Below are positions 7,842 to 15,449 of a stretch of DNA of 19,911 nucleotides, one piece after another. Within the stretch, counting starts at the first letter, position 1; each line of letters begins with the position of its first letter. The translations under genes were made by a program, and so were the position numbers. The notes beneath the pieces are model-generated. The model had not been told where the DNA came from. It made no database searches and saw nothing but the letters and a program-made list of their open reading frames with translations. Source of the DNA: an uncultured Collinsella sp. (GTDB taxonomy: Bacteria; Actinomycetota; Coriobacteriia; Coriobacteriales; Coriobacteriaceae); assembly GCA_959602875.1 (NCBI GenBank), contig CAUGVQ010000029.1, positions 1 through 19,911 of the forward strand. Reading direction: 5' to 3'.

Positions 7842-8648
7842 ATGAACACCGAAGCGACGACGGGCTCTCCTGTCGAGGCAACCGAGCCGTACCGGAACAC
7901 GTACGGGGCGATCGACTTCGAAGGACTTCGCAACACGCGCGACCTCGGCGGTCTTCCCGCTGGTGAGCGCCATATTCTGCCGCGGCTCCTGTTGCGCTCC
8001 GACATGCTCGCGCCCGCAACGGATGCCGACCTCACCCGCCTGGGAGAGGTCTATGACGTACGACTCGTCATAGACCTGCGCACCGACGTAGAGGCAGACC
8101 GCTGGCCCGACCCCATCGAGGCGCTACCTAATGCCAGCCTCGTGCGCCTGCCCGTTTTTCAGATGCCAGATGCGCACGATAGTGAGACGCTTTATAAGCT
8201 CGCCGAGCTATCCCATGACCTCTTGACGGGAACGGGCGATATCTCGTCCTTTTTCCTCGGCTTGTACCCGCATATCGTACTCGGCGAGGATGGTATCGCC
8301 GCTTACCGAGGCCTCTTCCAAGCACTGCTCTCGCTCGACGAGGGCGCGGCGCTTTGGCATTGCTCGGCCGGTAAGGACCGCTGCGGCATGGCATCGGTGC
8401 TCGTGGAGACGGCACTCGGCGTGCCTTGGCACCTAGTCGAGAAAGACTACCTTGCCACCAATGCCTTGCTCGAGGCCAGAAGCGATGCCAAAAGCCCGTT
8501 TGACGTAGGCGGCGTCAGCATGCGCTATCTCCGCACCGCGCTCGACGCGATCGATGCGGCTTACGGGTCGCTCGAGGGTTATCTCGCTGAGGCACTCGGC
8601 GTAGACGGCGAGGCGCGGGCGGAGCTGCGCGCCCGCTTCACCGCATAG
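7842..8648 (+). CDS. Tyrosine-protein phosphatase (Y_phosphatase3 / MptpB-LipA-like)
   Basis: This 268-residue cytoplasmic protein has the signature loop HCSAGKDR at residues 173-180. It contains the nucleophile Cys174 and Arg180 of the Cys-x5-Arg phosphatases, in the HC-x-x-GKDR form typical of MptpB/LipA-like phosphatases that act on phosphotyrosine, phosphoserine/threonine or phosphoinositides. Upstream are FEGLRNTRDLGGLP (about 26-39), LLRSDML and VIDLRTDVE (about 76-84), all standard for this family. The C-terminal part is helical. A longer frame starts at 7686. The ATG at 7842 is preferred because AAAGGA lies about 10 bases upstream and conserved sequence begins shortly after. It is divergent from tex with a 203-base gap. 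The substrate is unknown. Confidence 0.9.
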   Translation: MNTEATTGSPVEATEPYRNTYGAIDFEGLRNTRDLGGLPAGERHILPRLLLRSDMLAPATDADLTRLGEVYDVRLVIDLRTDVEADRWPDPIEALPNASLVRLPVFQMPDAHDSETLYKLAELSHDLLTGTGDISSFFLGLYPHIVLGEDGIAAYRGLFQALLSLDEGAALWHCSAGKDRCGMASVLVETALGVPWHLVEKDYLATNALLEARSDAKSPFDVGGVSMRYLRTALDAIDAAYGSLEGYLAEALGVDGEARAELRARFTA

Positions 8649-8705
8649 GTATCCTACTCAGCGCCCTTTCACACCGTACTTCAGGCGCAAAAGCGATTGG
8701 TCCGG

Positions 8706-8734
8706 TTGAACGGCGCCGCGCATTTAGCGACAAT
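8706..8734 (+). promoter_or_regulatory. Candidate sigma-70-type promoter for the lipoprotein gene
   Basis: TTGAAC (8706-8711) and GACAAT (8729-8734) are separated by exactly 17 bases. Each hexamer matches the consensus at 4 of 6 positions. Transcription would start near 8741, about 27 bases before the ATG. Confidence 0.45.
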
Positions 8735-8767
8735 ACGTGGCAGGTAACCGGCGACAGGGAGGTGCCC

Positions 8768-10156
8768 ATGTCTCGCATCATCGCCCTCGCGCACACGCAC
8801 GCACGCGTCGCGTCGCGCCGGCCCGCCGCGGCCCTACCCTTCCTTCTCTCGCTCGTCCTCGGCGCGATCCTTTGCGTTGCCTCGCTGCCTGCGCTCACCG
8901 GCTGCACCAATCTCGGCGAATTTGATGAGGGAGCCGTCATCAGACAAGCGGAGCAGTATTACGCGCAGAAGTACGACTCAAACGCTACGGTTACCGATCT
9001 TTGGGAAGACCGCTCCTACCAGCTCTTTGGCTACCGCTCGCACGGTCAGGCGTTTTGCACCATGTCAGATGGCACCACGGTACTCGTTGATTTTGAGGAA
9101 GGTGTCGTTGGCGATAACCACCAGCAAGACGAGATTGTCTCCGCCTACGAGTGGAGATACCGCGAAGCCCTCGACCTAGGAAAGACGCGGCTCGAAGATG
9201 CCGGCTACACCGTCTCCCTCGTCCTCATCAATGGCTTTTCCCCTTCAGATACCGGCTTTCTCGACGATTGCATTTCGACCGAAACCTGGCACAGAAACGA
9301 AGACGCCGAAGAGGAATCCGGATCGTTCTTCTACACCCGTTACTCAGGTGACGAGCGCTTCTTCGAAGAGGAGGCTTCTCGTATAAGCCTAGGGTTTCCC
9401 CTTATCGAGTTTGAAGTAGCAGGCGCCGATGCCGCATATGAGGAGGGCTTTCCCACCGGCGCGCCAGAAAAACCCGGCTGGGTCGACCCTATCGACGAGG
9501 CATGCCGGTCCCTCCTTCCACTCACCGACGGAGAGCCCGAGACGAGCGTGAAAGTCTTTCAATCGGGCTGGCGCGGACGTGCCATCGAGGAAAACGGCGA
9601 GAGTGGTCTACTCGGCGAGCTGAGCCCGTACGATCATGAGAGCCCTACCGGCAACTGGCTCATTGTCGACTGGATCTCCCTCGGCAAGGGCATCTACATC
9701 ACCTCTCATGAAGACGGGGTGCGTCTGCGCGAGGGAGACGTCACACTCACCCCGGTCGAGGCGCCGTTCACCTTTGATGAACTCAAGGCAAACGGTAGCC
9801 TCGAGGAGCGAAAACATCGTTCGTACCGCCCCGAGACGTTTGAGACCTACGAGCTCGAGGTATCGTCGGGCTTCTTCGCCTCACTACCTGAGCATATTCG
9901 GGACAAGGGTTGGTTCTCGGTAAAGGTTGCCTATGACAACGCGGGCCCGGAGACGGGGCTCACGCAGATGGGCATCACCCCCAGTGCCCTTGAGCCTTCT
10001 CTCTACACCATCAAGAACAACCCCGCCGCAGAGGACGCAGAGAACGAGCCGCCCTTTGAAGTCAACGCGATGCGCACGTCGACGCTCTATAACGGCTACC
10101 AGTTCCTCACCTGCGCGGTGAGCAACGACGAGCCCCTGCTCGTTGCGCGCATGTAA
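8768..10156 (+). CDS. Unknown lipoprotein, 462 residues
   Basis: I do not recognise the family. The N-terminus is positive (several Arg and His), followed by a hydrophobic stretch (about residues 20-42) and the lipobox LTGC with Cys46. The mature protein should therefore be lipid-anchored on the outer face of the membrane. The rest is soluble, acidic, rich in Glu, Asp and aromatic residues, and without further membrane spans. The early part (AEQYYAQKYDSNATVTDLWED) resembles the start of other actinobacterial surface lipoproteins of unknown role. A GTG at 8762 extends the frame, but it abuts the AGGGAGG at 8755-8761. The ATG at 8768 has proper spacing. It converges on the ArsC-like gene, with a 23-base gap. 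A plausible promoter lies at 8706-8734. Confidence 0.85.
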   Translation: MSRIIALAHTHARVASRRPAAALPFLLSLVLGAILCVASLPALTGCTNLGEFDEGAVIRQAEQYYAQKYDSNATVTDLWEDRSYQLFGYRSHGQAFCTMSDGTTVLVDFEEGVVGDNHQQDEIVSAYEWRYREALDLGKTRLEDAGYTVSLVLINGFSPSDTGFLDDCISTETWHRNEDAEEESGSFFYTRYSGDERFFEEEASRISLGFPLIEFEVAGADAAYEEGFPTGAPEKPGWVDPIDEACRSLLPLTDGEPETSVKVFQSGWRGRAIEENGESGLLGELSPYDHESPTGNWLIVDWISLGKGIYITSHEDGVRLREGDVTLTPVEAPFTFDELKANGSLEERKHRSYRPETFETYELEVSSGFFASLPEHIRDKGWFSVKVAYDNAGPETGLTQMGITPSALEPSLYTIKNNPAAEDAENEPPFEVNAMRTSTLYNGYQFLTCAVSNDEPLLVARM

Positions 10157-10179
10157 CCGCCGGATCGTTCGCCTAAAGG

Positions 10180-10521
10180 CTACTCCCAGCTCTTCCAAAC
10201 ATCGGGCTCGTAGCCCACAGTGGCCTTGCGACCGTTGCGCACGATGGGCTCACGCAGCACCTGCTGGTTTTCGAGCAACGCATCAAAGCGCTGCACCTCG
10301 GCGAGGTGCATCACGAGCGCCGCCGCCTCTTCGTCGCGCGCCTTGGGATTCACCAGCGCGTCGATGCCACCCACCGCGCGCATCACGCTCTCGAGTTCGC
10401 CTTTGCTCATGGGCTTCTCGGCGAGGTTGATGAACTGGAACGGAATCCGGCGCTCTTTGAAGTAGCGCTGCGCCTTTTTGGTATCGAAACTCTTCTTGGT
10501 ACCGAAGATCTGGATGTTCAC
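10180..10521 (-). CDS. ArsC/Spx-family thioredoxin-fold protein lacking the active cysteine
   Basis: This 113-residue protein of the arsenate reductase/Spx/YffB family begins MNIQIFGTKKSFDTKKAQRY, then has KERRIPFQFINLAEKPMSKGEL and later EPIVRNGRKATVGYEPDVW, the usual family layout. Ser11 stands where these proteins normally have the catalytic cysteine, and the whole protein has no cysteine. Arsenate reduction or redox chemistry is therefore unlikely, and a binding or regulatory role is more plausible. The start is GTG (10519-10521) with AAGAAAGGT about 6 bases upstream, and no ATG in frame fits. It lies 63 bases after the dihydrouridine synthase gene on the same strand, so the two are probably co-transcribed. 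Confidence 0.85.
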   Translation of the reverse strand: MNIQIFGTKKSFDTKKAQRYFKERRIPFQFINLAEKPMSKGELESVMRAVGGIDALVNPKARDEEAAALVMHLAEVQRFDALLENQQVLREPIVRNGRKATVGYEPDVWKSWE

Positions 10522-10584
10522 GGCGTACCTTTCTTGCCCGGCAACCCATCGGCTCCTATAGGATTATGCCATCGTTCCCCCGTG

Positions 10585-11541
10585 CTACTTGGTATCAAAC
10601 CGGGCGACCGCGGCAAATGCCTCGGATGCAAAAATGCCCTCGACCGCCGCGCGGTATTCTGCAACCTTGCGCACCTTGCGCACTCGACGGTGCACCGCAA
10701 GCGGGTTGGCAAAGGCGTGCTGGGCGTAGAACCACCACTCCTTCATGCGAAAGACCGCGTTGCCGCCTATTTCTGCGAGATAGGCGTCGAAGAGATCGTC
10801 ATGGAAACGCTCGAGCTCTTCGCGCGAGAGCGCCGCCCCGCTGCGCAGCACGCGCGCCAAAGCGGGATTGGCGAGCACGCCGCGGCCGAGCATCACGTGG
10901 CGCGTCTGGGGATAGGCCGCGAGGAGCACATCTCTATCGTCCACCCCAAAGATGTCACCGTTGTACGCCACCGGAAACGGGGCTGCGGCGAGCGCCTCGG
11001 CGTATATGCTCCGCCGAGGGACGCCATCATAGCGGTCTTTTTGGACGCGCGGATGCACGATGAGCTCCGCCAAGGGGTGGCGGCAATACATTGCGAGGAT
11101 CTTCTCGAACTCCCCGTCATCCACCACACCGATTCTCGTTTTAACCGATACCGCAAGGGGCGAGCGCGCGCATACATCTTGCAGGAACGCGTCGAGCGCC
11201 TCCACATCGCGCAGAAGCCCCGCGCCCCTCCCCTTGGCAACGACCGTCCCCGAAGGGCAGCCTGCGTTGAGGTTGACCTCGGTGTAGCCCATCTCGGCCA
11301 GCACCTCGGCAGCCCACACAAACTGGTCGGCATCCTTGGTCAGCAGCTGCGGCACCACGGTCAGCCCCCGGTTGTTGGCAGGGTCTAGCTCAGCCGCGGC
11401 GCGCTTGCCAAACGAACTGCCCGGGTGCGGCGGCGTCAGAAACGGCGTGTAGTATCGATCGAGCGCGCCAAAATGCTCCGCGTGCACCCTGCGGAACACA
11501 TGACCCGTAAGCCCCTCCATGGGCGCCAGCGACAACAGCAT
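10585..11541 (-). CDS. tRNA dihydrouridine synthase
   Basis: This FMN-dependent enzyme reduces uridines in the tRNA D-loop, in the cytoplasm. It has 318 residues, normal for Dus. It starts LAPMEGLTGHVFRR, the FMN-barrel opening. The catalytic Cys95 is in NLNAGCPSGTV, the FMN contacts are Lys134 (SVKTRIG), His163 (IVHPRVQ) and Asn194-Asp196 (YNGDIFG), and GRGVLANPAL is the phosphate-binding part. The C-terminal helical domain (from about 235) is present. The ATG at 11539-11541 has AAGGAG 8 bases upstream. The Dus subtype (A, B or C) cannot be settled by eye, so no symbol is given. The ArsC-like gene follows in the same direction. This is the last clearly core gene before the accessory region. 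Confidence 0.93.
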   Translation of the reverse strand: MLLSLAPMEGLTGHVFRRVHAEHFGALDRYYTPFLTPPHPGSSFGKRAAAELDPANNRGLTVVPQLLTKDADQFVWAAEVLAEMGYTEVNLNAGCPSGTVVAKGRGAGLLRDVEALDAFLQDVCARSPLAVSVKTRIGVVDDGEFEKILAMYCRHPLAELIVHPRVQKDRYDGVPRRSIYAEALAAAPFPVAYNGDIFGVDDRDVLLAAYPQTRHVMLGRGVLANPALARVLRSGAALSREELERFHDDLFDAYLAEIGGNAVFRMKEWWFYAQHAFANPLAVHRRVRKVRKVAEYRAAVEGIFASEAFAAVARFDTK

Positions 11542-11665
11542 GTATCGACTCCTTCAATCGCGACGGCGCACACCATCCTACACGTGCGAACGCAAGAACA
11601 TACCGCGGCTGGCGCCCTACAGCAACCGAACGCATAACGCACCTGACCGTCTCAAAAAGATACCT

Positions 11666-11956
11666 TCACCGCACGGTGGGCTCGCTCGTGAGCCGGGCGT
11701 CGGGCTGGGGCAGCCACTCAATCTTGTCGCCAAAGTTTGCCATATCTTCGTCGTAGACGTGCATGAAGTCGAGAATCGTCCCAAGACGTTTGGGAAACAT
11801 GCCCTCACAATAGACGGGAATGACCCCATGAGGAACTATGTTTTCGACTTCCTTTGGAAGCTCGTTGACATCTGGACGCCGATACAGGCAGAATCTAAAG
11901 AGATGTAAAAACTCTTCGGAGTTTTGTGAGGGCGGTGCTGCGCAAGCGGAACCGCC
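11666..11956 (-). pseudogene. C-terminal gene remnant, family unknown
   Basis: The minus frame reads like real protein for about 80 residues (for example FCLYRRPDVNELPKE, then VPVYCEGMFPKRLG-type sequence and LDFMHVYDEDMANFGDKIEW) and stops with TGA at 11666-11668. Upstream the frame has no ATG, GTG or TTG before a TAG at 11957-11959, and its 5' part runs through two hairpins. The best reading is a gene that lost its 5' end. I do not recognise the family. It is also possible that this is only a chance open frame, though the mixture of residues is more protein-like than other shadows here. Confidence 0.4.
11908..11925 (-). terminator. UUCG-type hairpin with T-tract
   Basis: AAAACTC and GAGTTTT form a 7-bp stem around TTCG (CGAA on the minus strand). 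On the minus strand it continues GAGTTTTTA, giving a short T-run, and on the plus strand it also ends in TTTT. It is a typical intrinsic terminator form that can work both ways. Confidence 0.55.
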
Positions 11957-11958
11957 CT
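11929..11958 (+). terminator. Hairpin with GCAA tetraloop and T-tract
   Basis: AGGGCGGT/ACCGCCCT (8 bp), one G/A mismatch, then CTGC/GCGG closed by GCAA, followed by AGTTTTC on the plus strand. It is only 3 bases from the previous hairpin. There is no plus-strand gene just upstream that would need it, so its partner gene was probably lost. Confidence 0.5.
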
Positions 11959-12181
11959 AGTTTTCAAACAGACATATGCAGAAGAGTGAGCTCGCATAGA
12001 AAGCCCCCATTAGTGCTTGCATCACAACACGGAGGGTGTCAAGCCAAGTCATCGGGACCGACCGCATCCCGCTGCACCATACGGGCCAGGGTGCGCATGC
12101 GCAGGGCCCTAACACGAGCTACAACTGGGCAAAACTGTGGACAGATGTCCAGAGCGCCAGACAGCAACGGGGGGCACCACC

Positions 12182-12643
12182 ATGATCTACACGCCACTCA
12201 CAAACCGCGCCCTACGCATCTCCTACGATGCGCATGCCGGCCAAGTGGACAAGTGCGGCACACCTTACGTCTTCCACCCCTACCACGTCGCCGAACAAAT
12301 GGAGGACGAGGTTACCGCGTGCGTCGCGCTCCTGCACGATGTCGCAGAGGACACCGACGTCACCCTGAGCGACCTAGCTCGGGAGTTTCCCGCGGAGGTG
12401 ATTGAGGCGCTCCGCCTGCTCACGCACCAGCCGGGCGTACCCTACCTCGACTATGTGCGCTCCCTCGCGGCCGATCCCGTCGCTCGCGCGGTCAAACGGG
12501 CAGACCTTCGGCACAACATGGACGAGACACGCTACATGGGTGGGGCGCAGCCGCCCGCAGACGCACTGGAGCGGCGGCGCGTGACGTACCGTGCCGCACT
12601 CGTCATTCTTGAAGAAGCAGAGGCATCGGAAGCTGTTGGCTAG
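12182..12643 (+). CDS. Small HD-domain hydrolase (SpoT/MESH1-like)
   Basis: This 153-residue protein is made of one HD domain like the (p)ppGpp hydrolase part of RelA/SpoT. It contains AHAGQVDKCGTPYVFHPYHVAEQM (His32), LLHDVAEDT (His52-Asp53) and VKRADLRHNMDE (Asp108), the metal-binding set of the family, and PYLDYVRSLAADPVAR between. There is no synthetase or ACT domain, so it would be a stand-alone small alarmone hydrolase or a related nucleotide phosphohydrolase. The frame is open from 12137, but the ATG at 12182 has GGGGG about 8 bases upstream and starts the conserved part. It lies at the border of the decayed region and looks intact. The true substrate is not shown by sequence. Confidence 0.85.
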   Translation: MIYTPLTNRALRISYDAHAGQVDKCGTPYVFHPYHVAEQMEDEVTACVALLHDVAEDTDVTLSDLAREFPAEVIEALRLLTHQPGVPYLDYVRSLAADPVARAVKRADLRHNMDETRYMGGAQPPADALERRRVTYRAALVILEEAEASEAVG

Positions 12644-12727
12644 CACTCGCTGCCTACAATCCCCGCCTACAGGCAAGGGGCTCTTCATCCCAAAAAGCCT
12701 GGCAGCAGATGCGATTTCTTCCCTACC

Positions 12728-13207
12728 CTACGGGCGCGGCACACCCATGGCGCGATAAAGGTCCTCGAAGCCAAGCCCTTTGCGATCCCGACGGCGATAC
12801 CACGTCGCGTAGGTATTCCAATCGGGCGCAAAAACATGATTGCAGAGCAGAATCCATAGGGGAATAAACGGGATGAAAAGCAGCCCGGCGATCGAGAGCC
12901 ACAGGATAACCCTAAGTTCCACATCCATAGAAAGCGGAAGCACCAGCATGATCACGAGGGCCGCCACGGCAACCGCCGCATAAGCGATCATGCCACGAAG
13001 CTGCAGCTTCTTTGCCTTTTCATAGCCGGAGACAATGCGGTCGAGCAGTTGGCCATGGCCACGGCTGAAGGTGCGGAGCGCGAATGCCATCATCTCATTT
13101 CGCTCCGCAACCGAAGCGGCAACTCCAGCCGCAGTCGCCGCCTCTGAAAAACCGTCGGGCGCGCGCAGCGGAGCGTCGGACGCCCACTCGTAGAAATCGT
13201 GGTCCAT
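12728..13207 (-). CDS. Small membrane protein of unknown function
   Basis: This 159-residue protein is not a family I recognise. It starts MDHDFYEWASDAPLRAPDGFSEAAT, then has a helical stretch (RNEMMAFALRTFSRGHGQLLDRI) that ends in a basic KAKKLQLRG. Two hydrophobic segments follow at about residues 73-92 and 99-122, and then a basic tail with DWNTYATWYRRRDRKG. The layout suggests both ends inside the cell with a short hairpin in the membrane. Three starts are possible: GTG 13243, ATG 13213 and ATG 13207. The last has GGAGG 8 bases upstream and is chosen; the ATG at 13213 is too close to it. It is convergent with the HD gene. Confidence 0.75.
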   Translation of the reverse strand: MDHDFYEWASDAPLRAPDGFSEAATAAGVAASVAERNEMMAFALRTFSRGHGQLLDRIVSGYEKAKKLQLRGMIAYAAVAVAALVIMLVLPLSMDVELRVILWLSIAGLLFIPFIPLWILLCNHVFAPDWNTYATWYRRRDRKGLGFEDLYRAMGVPRP

Positions 13208-13295
13208 GTGCATCGCCTCCAAACTTGATACACCGGTGTTCACCGGGGCAAATCAAGCGGGTTCAGTGTAACATGCGCCCGGCGCGTTCCTCGGG

Positions 13296-13425
13296 CGAAA
13301 TCGACGGTGACTCGCCTGGACCATCGACTTCCTCGCGAGGGAGTTCTCCGCCGTACGCGGCGAGGAGGAGCCCTCGGACGTCGAGCGTAAGGACGCCCTC
13401 ACCTTCGACATGTCGCGGAGGCGAG
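13296..13425 (+). pseudogene. Frameshifted copy of the small acidic protein at 15450-15638
   Basis: Read in frame this gives IDFLAREFSAVRGEEEPSDVERKDALTFDMSRR, against VDFLAREFAAMRGEEEPSDVEREDALIFGMSRR in the intact copy. Upstream the match continues in nucleotides (GACGGTGACTC against GACGAGGGGCTC), but one base is missing, which puts a TGA in frame. The stop codon after MSRR is also lost (CGA instead of TGA). The N-terminal third is not recognisable. It is a decayed duplicate 2.2 kb from the intact gene. Confidence 0.7.
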
Positions 13426-13516
13426 GGGGTGATATGAAGCCGCGAAGCGATGCCCACCCTGCCCCTGTCGGCGCCAGCGTGATCGTCGTGCGCGCAGACC
13501 CCTCTGTACCGAGGGT

Positions 13517-13911
13517 ATGGAACTCCTCAATAGTCTTCCTGAAGTTCGTTCCGACCTTGACCCTGCACTCGCCGCTGGGGAGAGGGTCGTCTTCGCGGCG
13601 CGCCTCGCCTGCTTCGGTACGGAGACCGACGCGTTCCTCGGCGGGCATACATCCAAGCTCTACCTCACGAACCGGCGCCTCATCGCCAACAATACCGTGG
13701 GGCTGTGGACGGTCGAGCTTGCCACGGATATCGCAAGCTGCGCCATCGTCGAAAACGGAATACCTTCCTCAAGCCCACGATAGTTCGCGTGGATCTCAAC
13801 AAGGAAGTCGTTTACGGCGAAGGCCAGGGCGTACTGCGGGGTTTCCGCTTCTACCTCGCAAAGCGTGACGGCGATCGCTTCGCCGCACTAATGGGCAGCG
13901 CTCTGCGGTAG
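13517..13911 (+). pseudogene. PH-like domain protein broken by a frameshift
   Basis: The first frame (13517-13783) encodes MELLNSLPEVRSDLDPALAAG, then GERVVFAARLACFG and SKLYLTNRRLIANNTVGLWTVEL, typical of bacterial PH/GRAM-like domains (the YLTNRRLI strand). It then ends early. A second frame continues the same fold: NTFLKPTIVRVDLN, then GEGQGVLRGFRFYL, ending at 13911. The shift lies near 13756-13762, where GGAATACC would need one more A to join the two parts. Joined, the protein would be about 131 residues. The ribosome binding site is weak (GAGGGT next to the ATG). It could be a real mutation or an error in the A-run. Confidence 0.65.
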
Positions 13912-13938
13912 CGCGCTTGCATACGCATGACAGCCTCG

Positions 13939-14853
13939 CTAGACGATGTAGCGCTCCAGCTTCGCGCGGTGGCAAGGCTCGTATTCGACGGCTTCCATCA
14001 GCTCAGCGGCGGTCATGTATTCAATCGAGAGCGACGCGCCTCGCTCCTCGAACAGCGGGGCGACATATTCTTCGGCAAGCTTCGCGAAGCTATCGAAGCC
14101 CTTATGCTCTTCCGTTTCCATCTTCAGGTATTTCTCCATGTAGCCTCCCAGGACACTGGGGTTGGTGAACTCCCAGACGCAGTTCAGCAGCGTCACCCTT
14201 CCTGGTCGGTACGCGGCGTCGTTCACGAGCTTTCCGTAGATCGCGAGCAGGTGCTTCGTCATCTGCAGGCTGTCATACCTTCCATCTGAGAGGCGTTCAT
14301 GCTTACGCCCTCTTCCCACGACGCAGATACATGCGAGTTTCTGGAACATCGCTACGAAACGCTCGGCATCTTCGCGAGGAACGAGGTAGTGAATCGTTTC
14401 GAGATAATTTGAGCGAAGGGTGTGACGGGGAGTCCCGAGCCACTCGAGCATCTTCATCTCGCAGTAGACGTCCTCGCCTTCGCCTTTCAGATACGCGTCG
14501 AGGTTCGCCGGATGCGGGTTGTTTCGCAACGTCGGCAGCTGGTACTCATAGGCGAGCTCATAGCTTCCAGCATGCTTTCCCGAAGAGATCCTCACGGGAC
14601 CGTTTCCAAGCAGGTTGAACGTCATGGCCGAGCTAGACCGGATGGAGCACATCTTCCCGTCGAGCTCGCTTCCGCCTCCGCGCTCGTACATGGCGCGGAC
14701 GCTTCCGGACATCGGGACGACCAGGTTGTCTTCCAGGTGCTTGAGGTAGTAAAGCTTCCGCGTGCCGCTTCCGCCGTTTCCAAATTCAAGCGGTCCTTCA
14801 ACCGCAATAAGCCTTTTCATAATAACTTCATGTAACGTGGTTAGGTAGTCCAT
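13939..14853 (-). CDS. Possible PD-(D/E)XK nuclease-like protein
   Basis: This 304-residue soluble protein has no signal peptide. It contains YEYQLPTLRNNPHPANLDAYL followed by DVYCEMKMLEWL, so Glu103, Asp119 and Glu132-x-Lys134 are laid out like the metal-binding core of PD-(D/E)XK nucleases. The rest (KLYYLKHLEDNLVVPMSGSVRAMY near the start, LLNCVWEFTNPSVLGGY near 230) I cannot place. It faintly recalls orphan restriction-endonuclease-like proteins, so a defence role is an inference. The start is the ATG at 14853 with AAAGAGG 6 bases upstream; a TTG at 14886 extends the frame but has no site. The codons are less GC-biased than in core genes. It stands alone, beside a broken ATPase on the same strand. 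Confidence 0.7.
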   Translation of the reverse strand: MDYLTTLHEVIMKRLIAVEGPLEFGNGGSGTRKLYYLKHLEDNLVVPMSGSVRAMYERGGGSELDGKMCSIRSSSAMTFNLLGNGPVRISSGKHAGSYELAYEYQLPTLRNNPHPANLDAYLKGEGEDVYCEMKMLEWLGTPRHTLRSNYLETIHYLVPREDAERFVAMFQKLACICVVGRGRKHERLSDGRYDSLQMTKHLLAIYGKLVNDAAYRPGRVTLLNCVWEFTNPSVLGGYMEKYLKMETEEHKGFDSFAKLAEEYVAPLFEERGASLSIEYMTAAELMEAVEYEPCHRAKLERYIV

Positions 14854-14942
14854 GGCGGCCTCTTTCGGCGTATTGAGAAGATGCAAGCGGATGGCGGTGC
14901 CACCCCATTATGTGCAAACAGGTTGTCTACGCTCGCTACGCA

Positions 14943-15293
14943 TTATATGAGCAACGGGTTCGTGCATGGGCTGTACGGCTCTTCCCGGACACGACCTACG
15001 AGCTCAGGTCGCGCCACGAGGAGACGGCGGTTCCCAGAGCGAAGAGCGCGAGCGGCGTGGCCGGACCTCGTCGATGCCCGCGGGAGGTCCCTCGATTCGA
15101 AGAACAGCGCGTCATCTTGCTTTGCGGGCAGATAGTCGCGAGGGTTTTCCATCGAGATGTAGCCGGACGACTCACCCAGATGTTCCCCGAGGGCCGCCGT
15201 CTTGCCGACTTGGCGAGCGCCTGTCACCAGCACCACTTTGCCTTGTTTGAGCATGCTGCCAATCGTTGGCTCTATTTCGTGTTCTATATACAT
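14943..15293 (-). pseudogene. AAA_14 (DUF4143-type) ATPase, 5' part only, broken
   Basis: The start is well preserved: ATG at 15291-15293, GGGAGG 8 bases upstream, then MYIEHEIEPTIGSMLKQGKVV and the Walker A VTGARQVGKT (about residues 23-32), followed by YISMENPRDYLPAKQDDALFFE. These are the hallmarks of the AAA_14/DUF4143 ATPases of about 400 residues. After DLPR the frame is lost. In a shifted frame IDEV (15064-15075) matches the Walker B of the family, so one base was deleted near 15076. The rest of the gene is unrecognisable or missing, and the frame stops at 14943. The palindrome at 15355-15396 lies 62 bases before the start. Confidence 0.75.
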
Positions 15294-15354
15294 GAAATGG
15301 CCTCCCTTCCGAGAGGTCATGTTCTCACGTTACGCCAGTGTTCCCAATTGGCTT

Positions 15355-15396
15355 CTATTGAGCATTTTTGCCGTATGCGGCATTTTTTCTCAATAG
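15355..15396. repeat. Palindromic element, copy A
   Basis: CTATTGAG and CTCAATAG, perfect 8-bp arms, enclose T-rich stretches and an inner TGCCG-TATG-CGGCA hairpin. The T-runs on both sides of the inner stem are on the same strand. It could be an operator or promoter element of the ATPase gene that starts at 15293 on the minus strand, a terminator (inner stem plus TTTTTT), or a recombination site. A similar copy lies at 17815-17858 in the same orientation. Confidence 0.7.
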
Positions 15397-15449
15397 GGCA
15401 GCTCATACCATAATTGACGCACAGTTGGCAGAGGACACGCGTCTACAAG

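Larger units (their letters stand above)
11542..12181. other. 640 bp without an intact gene
   Basis: Between the dihydrouridine synthase start and the HD hydrolase start there is no complete gene with a ribosome binding site. It holds a minus-strand reading frame that looks like the end of a former gene (11666-11956) and two hairpins side by side (11908-11925 and 11929-11958). From 11960 to 12181 I see nothing beyond the short leader of the HD gene. A plus-strand frame at 11519-11908 is the shadow of the remnant. Confidence 0.6.

Noticed and set aside
11519..11908. Plus-strand frame of 129 codons
   Set aside because: No binding site and a mixed composition. The minus frame in the same place is more protein-like.
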